The notes below the pieces were generated by a model. That model saw only the letters and a program-made list of their open reading frames with translations, was not told the DNA's origin and searched no databases. A program made the position numbers and the translations under genes. A DNA stretch of 64,000 nucleotides from Clostridium sp. M62/1. GTDB taxonomy: Bacteria; Bacillota; Clostridia; Lachnospirales; Lachnospiraceae. The stretch's first letter is position 1. Each line of letters starts with the position of its first letter. Below, piece by piece: positions 34,401 through 43,642 of the stretch. Location of the stretch: the NCBI RefSeq assembly GCF_020736365.1, contig NZ_CP085988.1, positions 1,370,001-1,434,000 on the forward strand, in the 5' to 3' direction.

Positions 34401-34440
34401 TCGAATCCGAAAGGATTGACTCCCTTCGGATTCATTTTAT

Positions 34441-34515
34441 GGTGGGTATAGCGCAGTTGGTTAGCGCGCCAGATTGTGGCTCTGGAGGCCTAGGGTTCGA
34501 ATCCCTATACCCACC
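34441..34515 (+). tRNA. tRNA-His(GTG)
   Basis: Acceptor GTGGGTA/TACCCAC with the His-specific extra G(-1) opposite C73, anticodon stem CCAGA/TCTGG with loop TTGTGGC (GTG). Confidence 0.95.
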
Positions 34516-34535
34516 TTCCCTGAACAGGGTTTTGT

Positions 34536-34608
34536 TGGGCTATCGCCAAGCGGTAAGGCACAGGACTTTGACTCCTGCATCACGTTGGTTCGAATCCAAC
34601 TAGCCCAG
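34536..34608 (+). tRNA. tRNA-Gln(TTG)
   Basis: Acceptor TGGGCTA/TAGCCCA plus G73, anticodon stem CAGGA/TCCTG with loop CTTTGAC (TTG), T arm GTTGG-TTCGAAT-CCAAC. Confidence 0.95.
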
Positions 34609-34619
34609 TTTACAGCTAT

Positions 34620-34692
34620 GGGGTATTAGCTCAGTCGGTAGAGCACTTGACTTTTAATCAAGTTGTCCGGGGTTCGAATCCCCGATGCCTCA
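34620..34692 (+). tRNA. tRNA-Lys(TTT)
   Basis: Acceptor GGGGTAT/ATGCCTC with G-T and T-G pairs plus A73, anticodon stem CTTGA/TCAAG with loop CTTTTAA (TTT), T arm CGGGG-TTCGAAT-CCCCG. Confidence 0.95.
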
Positions 34693-34704
34693 TCCTTGAA
34701 AGTA

Positions 34705-34740
34705 AGCGGAAAACCTTTAAAAAAGGTTTTCCGCTATTTT
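34705..34740 (+). terminator. Terminator of tRNA operon
   Basis: AGCGGAAAACCTT-taaaa-AAGGTTTTCCGCT followed by a T-rich run. It separates the tRNA operon from hypE, 27 bp further on. Confidence 0.9.
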
Positions 34741-34766
34741 TGTATCACGGTGAAAGAAGGGCAGAT

Positions 34767-35696
34767 ATGAAGAAACCTCTTATTATCAATATTCAGAAGT
34801 TTTCCGTCCACGACGGAGACGGAATCAGGACAACTGTATTTTTCAAGGGCTGTCCCCTTTCCTGCAGGTGGTGCCACAATGCGGAGAGCAGATCCTGGAA
34901 CCGGGAGCTGATGTTCTTTTCCGAGCGGTGCTCCGGCTGCGGAAGATGCGCTGCGGTCTGTCCGGAGAAGGGGATTGCAGTAAAAGTACAGGAAGGCGGA
35001 ATGCAGAAAATCGCTGTCACAGACAGAGCTCTCTGCACGGCCTGCGGAAGCTGTACCGACTTCTGTATCTCCAATGCGAGGAGCATCGTCGGGGAGGAGA
35101 TGGAGGCGGAGGAGCTGGTGAGAATCCTCAGGCAGGACCGCCAGTTTTACGAGGATTCCGGCGGCGGAGTCACTCTGTCAGGCGGGGAGGCTATGGCTCA
35201 GGATATGGACTATATGGAGAACCTTCTTGTGAGGCTGCAGTCCGAGGGAATCCCTGTCAATATGGATACCTGCGGGGAGGCTCCCTTCGAGAGGTTTGAG
35301 CGGGTGCTTCCCTATATCCATACCTTCCTGTACGATATTAAGGCTGTGACGCCTGAGCTCCACCGGGAATACACAGGCGTTTCCAACGAGAGAATCCTGG
35401 AAAATCTCAAGAACCTGACCCTTGCCGGAGCCAGAGTCCATATAAGAGTTCCCGTCATTCCCGAAGTCAACGGAGACGATGAGGAGATGGGAAAAATCAT
35501 CCGTTTCGTAAAGGAATATGCAAAGCCCGTTAAGATCAGCCTGCTGCCCTACCACAACACAGGAAAAGACAAGGCTGTGCGGGTTGGAGCCGAGAGCATG
35601 GAATTTTCCGTTCCCACGGGAGAGCGGATGGAGGAGCTGAAGGCCCTCTGGCTGCAGGCGGGCTTTCGGGAGGGAGAGGTACAGAACGGCGGATAG
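34767..35696 (+). CDS. hypE: Glycyl-radical enzyme activating enzyme for hydroxyproline dehydratase
   Basis: 309 residues from ATG 34767; starts further upstream would run through tRNA-Lys. Radical SAM motif CPLSCRWC (C29, C33, C36) is followed by an inserted 2x[4Fe-4S] ferredoxin domain (CSGCGRCAAVC; CTACGSCTDFC), typical of PflC/YjjW-type activases. It uses reduced cluster and SAM to put the glycyl radical on its partner, here the HypD-type enzyme encoded 120 bp downstream. The assignment rests on that partner. Confidence 0.9.
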   Translation: MKKPLIINIQKFSVHDGDGIRTTVFFKGCPLSCRWCHNAESRSWNRELMFFSERCSGCGRCAAVCPEKGIAVKVQEGGMQKIAVTDRALCTACGSCTDFCISNARSIVGEEMEAEELVRILRQDRQFYEDSGGGVTLSGGEAMAQDMDYMENLLVRLQSEGIPVNMDTCGEAPFERFERVLPYIHTFLYDIKAVTPELHREYTGVSNERILENLKNLTLAGARVHIRVPVIPEVNGDDEEMGKIIRFVKEYAKPVKISLLPYHNTGKDKAVRVGAESMEFSVPTGERMEELKALWLQAGFREGEVQNGG

Positions 35697-35816
35697 GCCG
35701 TAAGGGACAGTCCGGAAGGATGCTTTATTAAAGGAAAAACACTGCACACAGAATTATCCTGAAAAGGCTTTTTATATAAAGAAAGAATCGATCATACACA
35801 GTGGAGGAGGAGCAGA

Positions 35817-38192
35817 ATGGAAGAGAGAGGAATGAATGAGCGGATCAGAATGCTCAGAAGACAGAGCGAGAACACGGAGCCGAGAATCTGCCTGGAGCGG
35901 GCGGTGCTGGAAACAGAGGCCTATAAAAAGTATGAGGGCTCCGTCTCTGTGCCGGAGATGAGAGCTTTGGCTTTTCTGCATTTTATGGAGAACCGGAAGC
36001 TGTGCATCAGCGACGGGGAGCTGATCGTAGGGGAGAAGGGGGACGGCCCTCAGTCTGCGCCCACCTTCCCGGAGCTGTGCTGCCACACCGTGGAGGACAT
36101 GAGGATCATGAACGACAGGGAGCTGATTTCCTTTCAGGTGACGGAAAGGGATCTGAAAATCCAGGAGGAGGAGATTATTCCCTTCTGGGAGAAGCGTTCC
36201 ATCCGACACAGGATTCTCTCGTCTATGTCCGAGGAGTGGAAGGCATGCTACAGCGCAGGAATTTTCACAGAATTTATGGAGCAGAGAGGGCCGGGACATA
36301 CGGTTGGCTCGGAAAAAATCTATCAGAAAGGCTTTTTGGATTATAAGAAGGACATTCAGGATGCCCTGGATGCTCTGGACTATGCCGGCGATCTGCAGGC
36401 ACTGAAAAAGCGGGAGCAGTTGACTGCCATGAGTATCTGCTGTGACGCGATTATGACTCTGGGGAGAAGGTATGCGGCTCTTGCCAGAGAGATGGCAAAG
36501 CAGGAGAGGAATGAAATAAGGAGGCAGGAGCTTCTTCAGATCGCTGAAAACTGCGATGTAGTTCCGGCTCACAGGCCAGAGACCTACTGGCAGGCGATCC
36601 AGATGTACTGGTTTGTCCACCTGGGAGTGACCACAGAACTGAACCCGTGGGACGCCTACAGCCCGGGGCGCCTTGACCAGCATCTGTATCCGTTCTACAG
36701 AAAGGATGTAAAAGAGGGAATCCTGGATGACGAGAAAGCCAAGGAGCTTCTGGAATGCCTCTGGGTAAAATTCAACAACCAGCCGGCGCCTCCCAAGGTG
36801 GGCGTGACTCTGAAGGAGAGCGGAACCTACACCGACTTTGCCAACATCAACACAGGGGGAATCACGCCGGAGGGCGAGGATGGGGTAAACCCGGTCAGCT
36901 ATCTGATTCTGGACTGTATGGATGAGATGCGTCTGCTTCAGCCCAGCTCCAATGTGCAGATCAGCCGGAAGACCCCTCAGAAATTTCTGAAAAGGGCCTG
37001 TGAGATTTCCAGGAAGGGATGGGGCCAGCCAGCCTTTTACAATACGGAGGAGATTATCCAGGAGCTGTTAAATGCGGGAAAATCCATCGATGACGCCAGG
37101 CGGGGAGGCACCAGCGGCTGTGTGGAAACAGGAGCCTTCGGAAATGAGGCCTATATCCTGACCGGCTATTTCAATCTCCCGAAGGTGCTTGAGATTACCC
37201 TGAACAATGGCTGGGATCCGGTTGCGAAAAAACAGCTGGGCCTGAAGCTGGGAAATGCGGAGGATTTCCGCTCCTACGAGGAGCTGTTTGAGGCATACAA
37301 AAAGCAGATGGAGTATTTTATTGACATAAAGGTGAAGGGATCCAACGTGATCGAGGCCATCTATGCCAACTACATGCCGGCTCCCTTCCTGTCCATCATC
37401 ACAAACGACTGCATTAAAAAGGGAATGGACTACAACGCCGGAGGAGCCCGCTATAACACCAATTACCTGCAGGGAGTGGGGATCGGAACCATCACCGATT
37501 CTCTGGCAGCGATCCGGTACCATGTGTTTGAGAAAAAGGACATCGGTATGGGAGAGCTGATGGAGGCGCTCCACCGCAATTTCGAAGGCTTCGAGGTGAT
37601 CCGCCACCTGCTCACAGACCGCTCGCCCAAGTATGGAAATGACGATGACTATGCAGACGAAATTATGAAGGAAGTGTTCAGAAGCTACCGGGAAGCCGTA
37701 ACCGGAAGGCCCAACAGCAGGGGAGGCCAGTGGAGGATCAATATGCTTCCCACCACCTGCCATGTCTATTTCGGGGAGGTGATGGAGGCTGCGCCAAACG
37801 GAAGGCTGGCTGGGAAACCGCTGTCAGAGGGAATTTCACCGAGCCAGGGAGCAGATGTCCACGGGCCGACGGCCGTGATCCGCTCAGCGTCCAAGATGGA
37901 TCAGATCAGCACAGGGGGAACTCTGCTGAACCAGAAATTCACCCCGTCCAATGTGGCCGGGGAGAAGGGGCTCGACAACATGGCAAGCCTGGTGCGCACC
38001 TATTTCAACCTGGACGGCCACCACATTCAGTTCAATGTCATTGACCGCCAGACGCTTCTGGAGGCTCAGAAGCATCCGGAAGACTACAGGGATCTCATTG
38101 TCCGGGTTGCCGGCTACAGTGACCATTTCCGGAATCTCAGCAGGGCTCTTCAGGACGAGATCATCGCGAGGACGGAGCAGAGCTTTAATTAG
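35817..38192 (+). CDS. hypD: trans-4-hydroxy-L-proline dehydratase, glycyl radical enzyme
   Basis: 791 residues. Thiyl cysteine C435 and general base E437 in GGTSGCVETG, and the radical glycine G766 in VRVAGYSDHF. Segments such as RGPGHTVG and NPWDAYSPGRLDQHL match what I recall of the C. difficile enzyme, whose Cys434 and Gly765 are offset by one residue. It dehydrates hydroxyproline (from collagen) to pyrroline-5-carboxylate, which proline reductase proC then reduces; proC is not adjacent here. ATG with GGAGGAGGA upstream. Allows use of host collagen amino acids. Confidence 0.94.
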   Translation: MEERGMNERIRMLRRQSENTEPRICLERAVLETEAYKKYEGSVSVPEMRALAFLHFMENRKLCISDGELIVGEKGDGPQSAPTFPELCCHTVEDMRIMNDRELISFQVTERDLKIQEEEIIPFWEKRSIRHRILSSMSEEWKACYSAGIFTEFMEQRGPGHTVGSEKIYQKGFLDYKKDIQDALDALDYAGDLQALKKREQLTAMSICCDAIMTLGRRYAALAREMAKQERNEIRRQELLQIAENCDVVPAHRPETYWQAIQMYWFVHLGVTTELNPWDAYSPGRLDQHLYPFYRKDVKEGILDDEKAKELLECLWVKFNNQPAPPKVGVTLKESGTYTDFANINTGGITPEGEDGVNPVSYLILDCMDEMRLLQPSSNVQISRKTPQKFLKRACEISRKGWGQPAFYNTEEIIQELLNAGKSIDDARRGGTSGCVETGAFGNEAYILTGYFNLPKVLEITLNNGWDPVAKKQLGLKLGNAEDFRSYEELFEAYKKQMEYFIDIKVKGSNVIEAIYANYMPAPFLSIITNDCIKKGMDYNAGGARYNTNYLQGVGIGTITDSLAAIRYHVFEKKDIGMGELMEALHRNFEGFEVIRHLLTDRSPKYGNDDDYADEIMKEVFRSYREAVTGRPNSRGGQWRINMLPTTCHVYFGEVMEAAPNGRLAGKPLSEGISPSQGADVHGPTAVIRSASKMDQISTGGTLLNQKFTPSNVAGEKGLDNMASLVRTYFNLDGHHIQFNVIDRQTLLEAQKHPEDYRDLIVRVAGYSDHFRNLSRALQDEIIARTEQSFN

Positions 38193-38310
38193 AGAATGTG
38201 CTGTCAATTTCCTGTGAAATCTGTTACAATAGAGTTCGTTTCCTTTAATACGCCGTATTTTCTGCTGAATAGAGGGGAGAATACGGAAAATTTCACAGGA
38301 GGATAGGAGT

Positions 38311-39675
38311 ATGGAACAGTTTTTTAAACTCAAGGAGCATGGAACGGATGTCAAGACAGAAGTGATTGCCGGAGTGACCACCTTTATGACAATGGCCTAC
38401 ATTCTGGCAGTGAATCCGTCCATGCTGGGCCCGGAAGGTGCCGGGATGGATTCAGGGGCAGTATTTACTGCGACGGCTCTGGCTTCAGCCCTTGCCTCAT
38501 TTTTGATGGCGCTGTTTGCCAATCTGCCCTTTGTGCTGTCTGCCGGTATGGGACTGAATGCCTATTTTGCCTATACGGTCTGCGGAAGCATGGGGTATAG
38601 CTGGGAGGTTGCCCTGACGGCTGTGTTTGCGGAGGGAATTATTTTTATCATCCTCTCCCTCACCAATGTCCGGGAGGCTCTCTTCAATGCGATTCCGGCC
38701 ACCCTCAAGATCGCAGTGGCAGTGGGAATCGGCCTTTTCATCACGTTTATCGGCCTGCAGAATGCCCACATTGTGGTGGATTCTTCCACCCTTGTCACGG
38801 TCTTTTCTTTCCGCGGCTCTGTGGAGGCCGGAACCTTTCAGTCAGAGGGGATCACCGTTCTTCTGGCTTTAGTCGGAATTATCATTACGTCGGTGCTTCT
38901 CATAAAGAGAGTGAAGGGAAACATTCTGATCGGAATCCTCGCCACCTGGATTCTGGGAATGATCTGCCAGGCTGTGGGGCTCTACGTTCCGAATCCGGAG
39001 GCCGGATTCTACAGCCTTTTCCCAAGCGGAGTGTTCTCCATGCCGGCAAGTGTGGCCCCCACTTTCATGAAGCTGGACTTCTCCGTTGTGGGAACGCTGA
39101 ACTTTGTGGTTGTTATGTTTGCATTCCTGTTCGTGGACATGTTTGACACCCTGGGGACTCTGATCGGCTGCGCATCCAAGGCAGACATGCTTGATAAGGA
39201 TGGAAAACTGCCGCAAATCAAGGGAGCTCTGTTTGCGGATGCCGTCGGAACGACAGTGGGAGCTGTTCTGGGAACCTCCACCATCACAACATTTGTGGAA
39301 TCCTCATCCGGCATTGCGGAGGGAGGAAGAACGGGACTGACCTCGATTGTAGCAGGTGGACTCTTTCTGATTGCCCTGTTCCTTTCACCGGTCTTTCTGG
39401 CGATCCCGTCCTTTGCCACAGCTCCGGCTCTTGTAGTGGTAGGATTCCTGATGATGCAGCAGGTGGTAAAGATTGAGTGGGAGAATCTGGTGGAGGCCAT
39501 CCCGGCCTTTATTGCCATTTTTGCCATGCCGTTCATGTACTCCATCTCCGAGGGAATCGCCATGGGCGTTATCTCCTATGTGCTGATTCATCTTCTGGCA
39601 GGAAAAGCCAGGCAGAATACACCGCTGATGTATGTGCTGGCGCTTCTGTTTGTGCTGAAGTATATTTTCCTCTAA
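38311..39675 (+). CDS. NCS2 family purine permease (AzgA-like)
   Basis: 454 residues, about 12-14 membrane helices. Starts FFKLKEHGTDVKTEVIAGVTTFMTMAYI and holds NPSMLG, SAGMGLNAYFAYTV and DMFDTLGTLIG, and the ESSSGIAEGGRTGLTS segment, the pattern of the AzgA/PbuG/GhxP group that carries adenine, guanine or hypoxanthine with protons. Own promoter likely: TACAAT at about 38222. No purine riboswitch seen upstream. Link to hypD is probably only positional. Confidence 0.92.
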   Translation: MEQFFKLKEHGTDVKTEVIAGVTTFMTMAYILAVNPSMLGPEGAGMDSGAVFTATALASALASFLMALFANLPFVLSAGMGLNAYFAYTVCGSMGYSWEVALTAVFAEGIIFIILSLTNVREALFNAIPATLKIAVAVGIGLFITFIGLQNAHIVVDSSTLVTVFSFRGSVEAGTFQSEGITVLLALVGIIITSVLLIKRVKGNILIGILATWILGMICQAVGLYVPNPEAGFYSLFPSGVFSMPASVAPTFMKLDFSVVGTLNFVVVMFAFLFVDMFDTLGTLIGCASKADMLDKDGKLPQIKGALFADAVGTTVGAVLGTSTITTFVESSSGIAEGGRTGLTSIVAGGLFLIALFLSPVFLAIPSFATAPALVVVGFLMMQQVVKIEWENLVEAIPAFIAIFAMPFMYSISEGIAMGVISYVLIHLLAGKARQNTPLMYVLALLFVLKYIFL

Positions 39676-40005
39676 AATGGAGCTGCGGCGGCTGTCTCCT
39701 GAGGCAGAGAAAAAGCTTTGCTTTACTTTTCAGGGAAGGCTCTGGCTGAGGACCCGTCCGGATGACTGTCCGGCCGGGCTCTCCTCAGGGCAGAGCAGGT
39801 ACAGGCAGGAAAAGCAGACAAATCCACGTTATGCTCAATCGTGCTGCTGATGAAATGAGAAAAAAGAGTTCTTTTTTTGCAAACAGTATCATATCATATT
39901 GCAGGGAGCAGCTGTGACAGACAGTGCAAACAAATTTGGTAAAAAGCATAAAAAATTTGAAAATTCTGCTTGAATAAATGCGAAAAAGTGGTATACTAGC
40001 ACTAT
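39676..40005. other. Intergenic region with hairpin before tRNA-Gly
   Basis: A hairpin CTGAGGA-CCCG-TCCGG ... CCGG-CCGGG-TCCTCAG lies at about 39746-39788 without a T tract and may end the permease transcript. Further on, TTGAAT (39970-39975) and TATACT (39992-39997) with a 16-bp spacer form the likely promoter of the tRNA. No gene seen. Confidence 0.6.
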
Positions 40006-40076
40006 GCAGATATGGTTCATCGGTAGAACGCTAGCTTCCCAAGCTGGAAAGGCGGGTTCGACTCCCGTTATCTGCT
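40006..40076 (+). tRNA. tRNA-Gly(CCC)
   Basis: Acceptor GCAGATA/TATCTGC plus T73, anticodon stem CTAGC/GCTGG with loop TTCCCAA (CCC), T arm GCGGG-TTCGACT-CCCGT. Second glycine tRNA of the window; CCA not encoded. Confidence 0.93.
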
Positions 40077-40087
40077 CTTTTTATTTG

Positions 40088-40129
40088 CCCCTGTAAATAC
40101 TGGATTTTTCCTTTATTTACAGGGGTTTT
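40088..40129 (+). terminator. Terminator after tRNA-Gly(CCC)
   Basis: CCCCTGTAAATA ... TATTTACAGGGG with a 14-nt loop and TTTT. Confidence 0.88.
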
Positions 40130-40186
40130 CGCTTGTTTTAAGCGTAACCATATTGCGGTATTCCGCACATATTTTTCGGTGTTTTT

Positions 40187-40205
40187 GCAACACGAATGCA
40201 ACACG
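40187..40205. repeat. Short direct repeat downstream of tRNA-Gly
   Basis: GCAACACG occurs at 40187-40194 and 40198-40205, 3 bp apart. It lies about 110 bp after the tRNA 3' end, a usual place for integrase-related sequence. No integrase gene is present. Origin uncertain. Confidence 0.35.
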
Positions 40206-40360
40206 GATTCAGGGTGTGCAGCCATCTGCCTTCCCGTTCTCTCACCTGTGCCTCTCAGTACCGGTTCTTGTTTTTTAAGATTCATGTGAAAATTCTTTCT
40301 TTTCTCCACAGATTGTCGTAAAATAGAAAAAATTAAAAATACTCTGAAAGGAGCCATAGT

Positions 40361-40996
40361 ATGACAAAAGAAGAACTTACTCTGGAAATCATTGACCGGT
40401 TAAAGAAGGAATATCCGGATGCGGACTGCACACTGGACTACAATGACGCCTGGAAGCTCTTGGTCAGCGTCCGTCTGGCAGCCCAGTGCACAGATGCCAG
40501 AGTGAATGTGGTGGTAAAGGATTTATATGAGAAATTTCCGGATGTGAACGCCCTTGCAGAGGCGCCGGTGGAGGAAATTGAGGCGATTGTGAGGCCCTGC
40601 GGCCTGGGGCACAGCAAGGCAAAGGATATCAGCGCCTGCATGAAAATGCTCAGGGATCAATTTGACGGCAGGGTTCCCGACAGCTTTGACGCCCTGCTGT
40701 CTCTGCCCGGCGTGGGGAGAAAAAGCGCGAACCTGATTATGGGAGATGTGTTCGGGAAGCCGGCGATAGTCACCGATACCCATTGTATCCGGCTGGTGAA
40801 CCGCATGGGACTTGTGGACGGAATCAAGGAGCCTAAAAAGGTGGAGATGGCGCTCTGGAAGCTGGTTCCGCCTCAGGAGGGAAGCGATTTCTGCCACCGC
40901 CTTGTCTACCACGGGAGGGACATATGCACAGCGAGAACGAAGCCCCACTGCGACAGGTGCTGTCTGGCAGATATATGTGCCAAGAACGGCGTATAG
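40361..40996 (+). CDS. nth: Endonuclease III
   Basis: 211 residues. Helix-hairpin-helix LPGVGRKSAN with catalytic K121, catalytic D139 in VTDTH, and the C-terminal [4Fe-4S] loop (CTARTKPHC, DRC, LADIC; the first gap is seven residues rather than the usual six). It removes oxidised pyrimidines and cuts the abasic site in base excision repair. ATG with AAAGGAG upstream. Confidence 0.95.
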   Translation: MTKEELTLEIIDRLKKEYPDADCTLDYNDAWKLLVSVRLAAQCTDARVNVVVKDLYEKFPDVNALAEAPVEEIEAIVRPCGLGHSKAKDISACMKMLRDQFDGRVPDSFDALLSLPGVGRKSANLIMGDVFGKPAIVTDTHCIRLVNRMGLVDGIKEPKKVEMALWKLVPPQEGSDFCHRLVYHGRDICTARTKPHCDRCCLADICAKNGV

Positions 40997-41282
40997 GGAA
41001 AACGGGCAGTGCTGACAGAGGACGGCACGCTGAGGATAGAACTGGTGCCTTTCATTTAAAGCAGGAACAGCTCCCCTCCTGTGAAACTTTGCCAGCGAAG
41101 ACTTTTCAGATCAAACTGCAAATTTTTTGAAGTTATCAGCTCACATGGCTCGTTTCAAAAAATAGAAGGCTTATGACTGCCCTGAGAGACAGGGCAGAGG
41201 GCAGCTTTCTTAAGAACAGGAAAACCAGAAGGAACAGAATCATTTGAAGGAGCAGAATCAGCTGGAGGGGCAGGAAGCAGAA

Positions 41283-42743
41283 ATGAGGTATAAAAGTCAG
41301 ATGGAAAAAATAAAGAAAAAGGGCCGTGCGGACAGCAGGGATAAATCAGAAAAGGACAGAGGCACAGAAATGAAACCCGGCACAGAGAAAGCCATGTTTG
41401 CAGAAGAAAAAAGTGAGGAGGAGATGGAGCAGGAGCTGGAGACGCTCCTGAATCAGCCCCAGGAGCAAAAAAAGAAGAGGCGCTCTTCTCTGGCAGCTGT
41501 AAAAAATATCAGGAACTGGTCTCCGAAAACGAAAAAGTGCGGTGCGGCAGTTCTGGCCGTGGCAGCGGCAGTTCTCGTGCTCCGGGCTTTGGCAGGAGGA
41601 AAAAGCAGCGCGCCGGCGGTGGCGTCTATGCCGCTTGAGAGGGGAGATGTGGTTTCTACCCTGTCTCTGACAGGGCCGATTTCCGGTACAGACAGCGCAG
41701 ATGTGGTTTCCAATCTCCACGCCGAGGTTCTGGAAATCCGGGTAAAGGAGGGCGATCGCGTGGAGAAAGGCCAGGTTCTGGCTGTTCTGGACCGCACAGA
41801 TGCCCAGAAGGAAGTGGATATTGCCCAGAATTCCTATGAGCTGGCTGTCAGCGAGTACAATGAAAATATCCGCGACACGAGAAACGGATATGAGAAGGCG
41901 GTGCAGGACTACAACACAGCCAAGCTGAATTACGACAGAAACAAGGTGCTGTTTGAGTCAGGCGCTGTCTCCTCGGCTGAGTTTGAGGCTGTAAGCAATG
42001 GGCTGAATGATGCCAGGAGAGAGATGGAGAGCTATACGGTGGAAAACGGCCAGGCAGTGCCGGATAAGTCCTATGAGCTGAAGGTACAGTCTGCCCAGTT
42101 TGAGCTGGATCAGAAGAAGAAGGATCTGGAGGAGACAGAGGTGGAAAGTCCCATAGCCGGAACCGTGGTGCGTGTTAATTCCAAGGTGGGACAGTTTGCA
42201 GACAAGCCGGAGGATGAAAAGCCCATGTTCATTGTGGAAAACCTCGATCAGCTTGAGATGGAGCTCCAGGTCAGCGAGTATTCGGTGGGAGATATTTCTG
42301 TAGGACTTCCGGTAGAAATCACAGCTGATATTCTGGACGGAAGGACGGTGAAGGGAACGGTTTCCTCCATCTCCCCCACAGGAGAGGAGAAGGTGGGAAG
42401 CGGGTCCACGGAACGTGTAGTTCCCACTACTGTGACCATTGATGATCCGAAGAGCGGACTGATTGCCGGGATCACAGCCAGGGCCACGGTGGTGACGGAG
42501 AGGGCTGAAGATGTATTTAAAATTCCCTCCTCTGCGATTCTTACGGAGGAGGATGGAGGAAAACAGATTGCAGTTTTGAAGGAGGGGACGAACCTGGTTC
42601 ATCTTATCCCTGTGACCACTGGAGTTGAGAGCGATCTGGAAACGGAGATTGCTGCAGCTGCAGGGGAGGAGCTGACAGAGGGAATGACCGTGCTTCTGTC
42701 CCCTGAGGGACTTTCCGAGGGAATGGAAGTGGTGCCGGTATGA
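41283..42743 (+). CDS. MacA-like periplasmic adaptor (HlyD family) of ABC exporter
   Basis: About 486 residues from ATG 41283 (AGGAAG upstream); a TTG at 41244 is the alternative. A long charged N-terminal part (about 80 residues) precedes one membrane helix (KKCGAAVLAVAAAVLVLRAL). Then the biotinyl-lipoyl half-motif (VLEIRVKEGDRVEKGQVLAVLDR), a coiled coil (about 185-270), the second lipoyl half (SPIAGTVVRVNSKVG) and beta-barrel. In Gram-positives this adaptor works outside the membrane with the two MacB-type proteins that follow. Stop overlaps the next start (ATGA). Confidence 0.9.
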   Translation: MRYKSQMEKIKKKGRADSRDKSEKDRGTEMKPGTEKAMFAEEKSEEEMEQELETLLNQPQEQKKKRRSSLAAVKNIRNWSPKTKKCGAAVLAVAAAVLVLRALAGGKSSAPAVASMPLERGDVVSTLSLTGPISGTDSADVVSNLHAEVLEIRVKEGDRVEKGQVLAVLDRTDAQKEVDIAQNSYELAVSEYNENIRDTRNGYEKAVQDYNTAKLNYDRNKVLFESGAVSSAEFEAVSNGLNDARREMESYTVENGQAVPDKSYELKVQSAQFELDQKKKDLEETEVESPIAGTVVRVNSKVGQFADKPEDEKPMFIVENLDQLEMELQVSEYSVGDISVGLPVEITADILDGRTVKGTVSSISPTGEEKVGSGSTERVVPTTVTIDDPKSGLIAGITARATVVTERAEDVFKIPSSAILTEEDGGKQIAVLKEGTNLVHLIPVTTGVESDLETEIAAAAGEELTEGMTVLLSPEGLSEGMEVVPV

Positions 42744-43642
42744 TAAGAGCAAAAAAGAGCTGTGAGGAAAAGAAAAAAAGAGAAAATACGGCGGGACAGC
42801 TCTGTCCTGGAAGCAGGGGATTTAAGCTCAGCCAGAAAGCAGAGAGAGCGGCCCGGAAAGCCGGGACGCTGTTTGCAGCCGGGAGAAAAAACGGACGGAC
42901 AGCCGGGACAGGGACAGATGAGCTGATCAAAGTTGTAAATCTGTGCAAGATATACGATACAGGAGCTATGAAGGTTGTGGGCCTCAGAAATATAAACCTG
43001 ACCATAAAAAGAGGCGAGTTTGTCGCTATCATGGGACAGTCAGGTTCGGGCAAATCTACCTTTATGAATATCCTGGGCTGTCTGGACCGGCCTCTGATCG
43101 GCCATTACTACCTGGACGGCATTGATATCAACGCCATGGATGACAGGATGCTCTCCCGGATCAGAAATCAGAAGATAGGCTTCGTATTCCAGTCTTTCAA
43201 CCTGATTTCCAGAACCACGGCCAGAGAGAATGTGGAGCTTCCCATGACCTACGCCCATGTACCCAAGCATGAGAGAAGGGAGAGGGCTATACGGCTGCTG
43301 GAACGTGTGGGGCTGGGGGCAAGGACGGAGCACATGCCAAATGAGATGTCCGGCGGCCAGCGCCAGCGGGTGGCGATTGCCAGAGCCCTTGCCAATGATC
43401 CGCCTCTGATTCTGGCGGATGAGCCCACCGGAAACCTGGATACGGCGGCTTCTCTGGAGATTATGGAGCTCTTTTCAGAGCTTCACAGGGAGGGGGCTAC
43501 GGTGGTTGTCGTCACCCATGAGGAGGATATAGCAGCCTTCACGGAACGCATTATCCGCTTCCGGGACGGGCGGATCATAAGCGACGAGAGGAGAGGAAGG
43601 ACCGGCCGGGAGGATACGCCGAAGGAGGTGGAGGAATGTTAA
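42740..43642 (+). CDS. MacB-type ABC exporter ATPase
   Basis: 300 residues. Walker [11 protein letters not shown]-loop FVFQSFNL, signature MSGGQRQR and Walker [13 protein letters not shown] are complete. Unusual is an N-terminal extension of about 55 basic residues before the domain begins at [13 protein letters not shown]; LolD/MacB ATPases start there. The ATGA junction with the upstream gene and lack of an in-frame ATG further in favour this start. The fold drives the permease encoded next (7-bp overlap). Confidence 0.92.
   Translation: MIRAKKSCEEKKKRENTAGQLCPGSRGFKLSQKAERAARKAGTLFAAGRKNGRTAGTGTDELIKVVNLCKIYDTGAMKVVGLRNINLTIKRGEFVAIMGQSGSGKSTFMNILGCLDRPLIGHYYLDGIDINAMDDRMLSRIRNQKIGFVFQSFNLISRTTARENVELPMTYAHVPKHERRERAIRLLERVGLGARTEHMPNEMSGGQRQRVAIARALANDPPLILADEPTGNLDTAASLEIMELFSELHREGATVVVVTHEEDIAAFTERIIRFRDGRIISDERRGRTGREDTPKEVEEC

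Noticed and set aside
40031..40357. 108-codon minus-strand frame with a KNTEKYVRN-like segment
   Set aside because: It runs through tRNA-Gly and its terminator, so it cannot be an intact gene. It might contain a relic but cannot be shown here.
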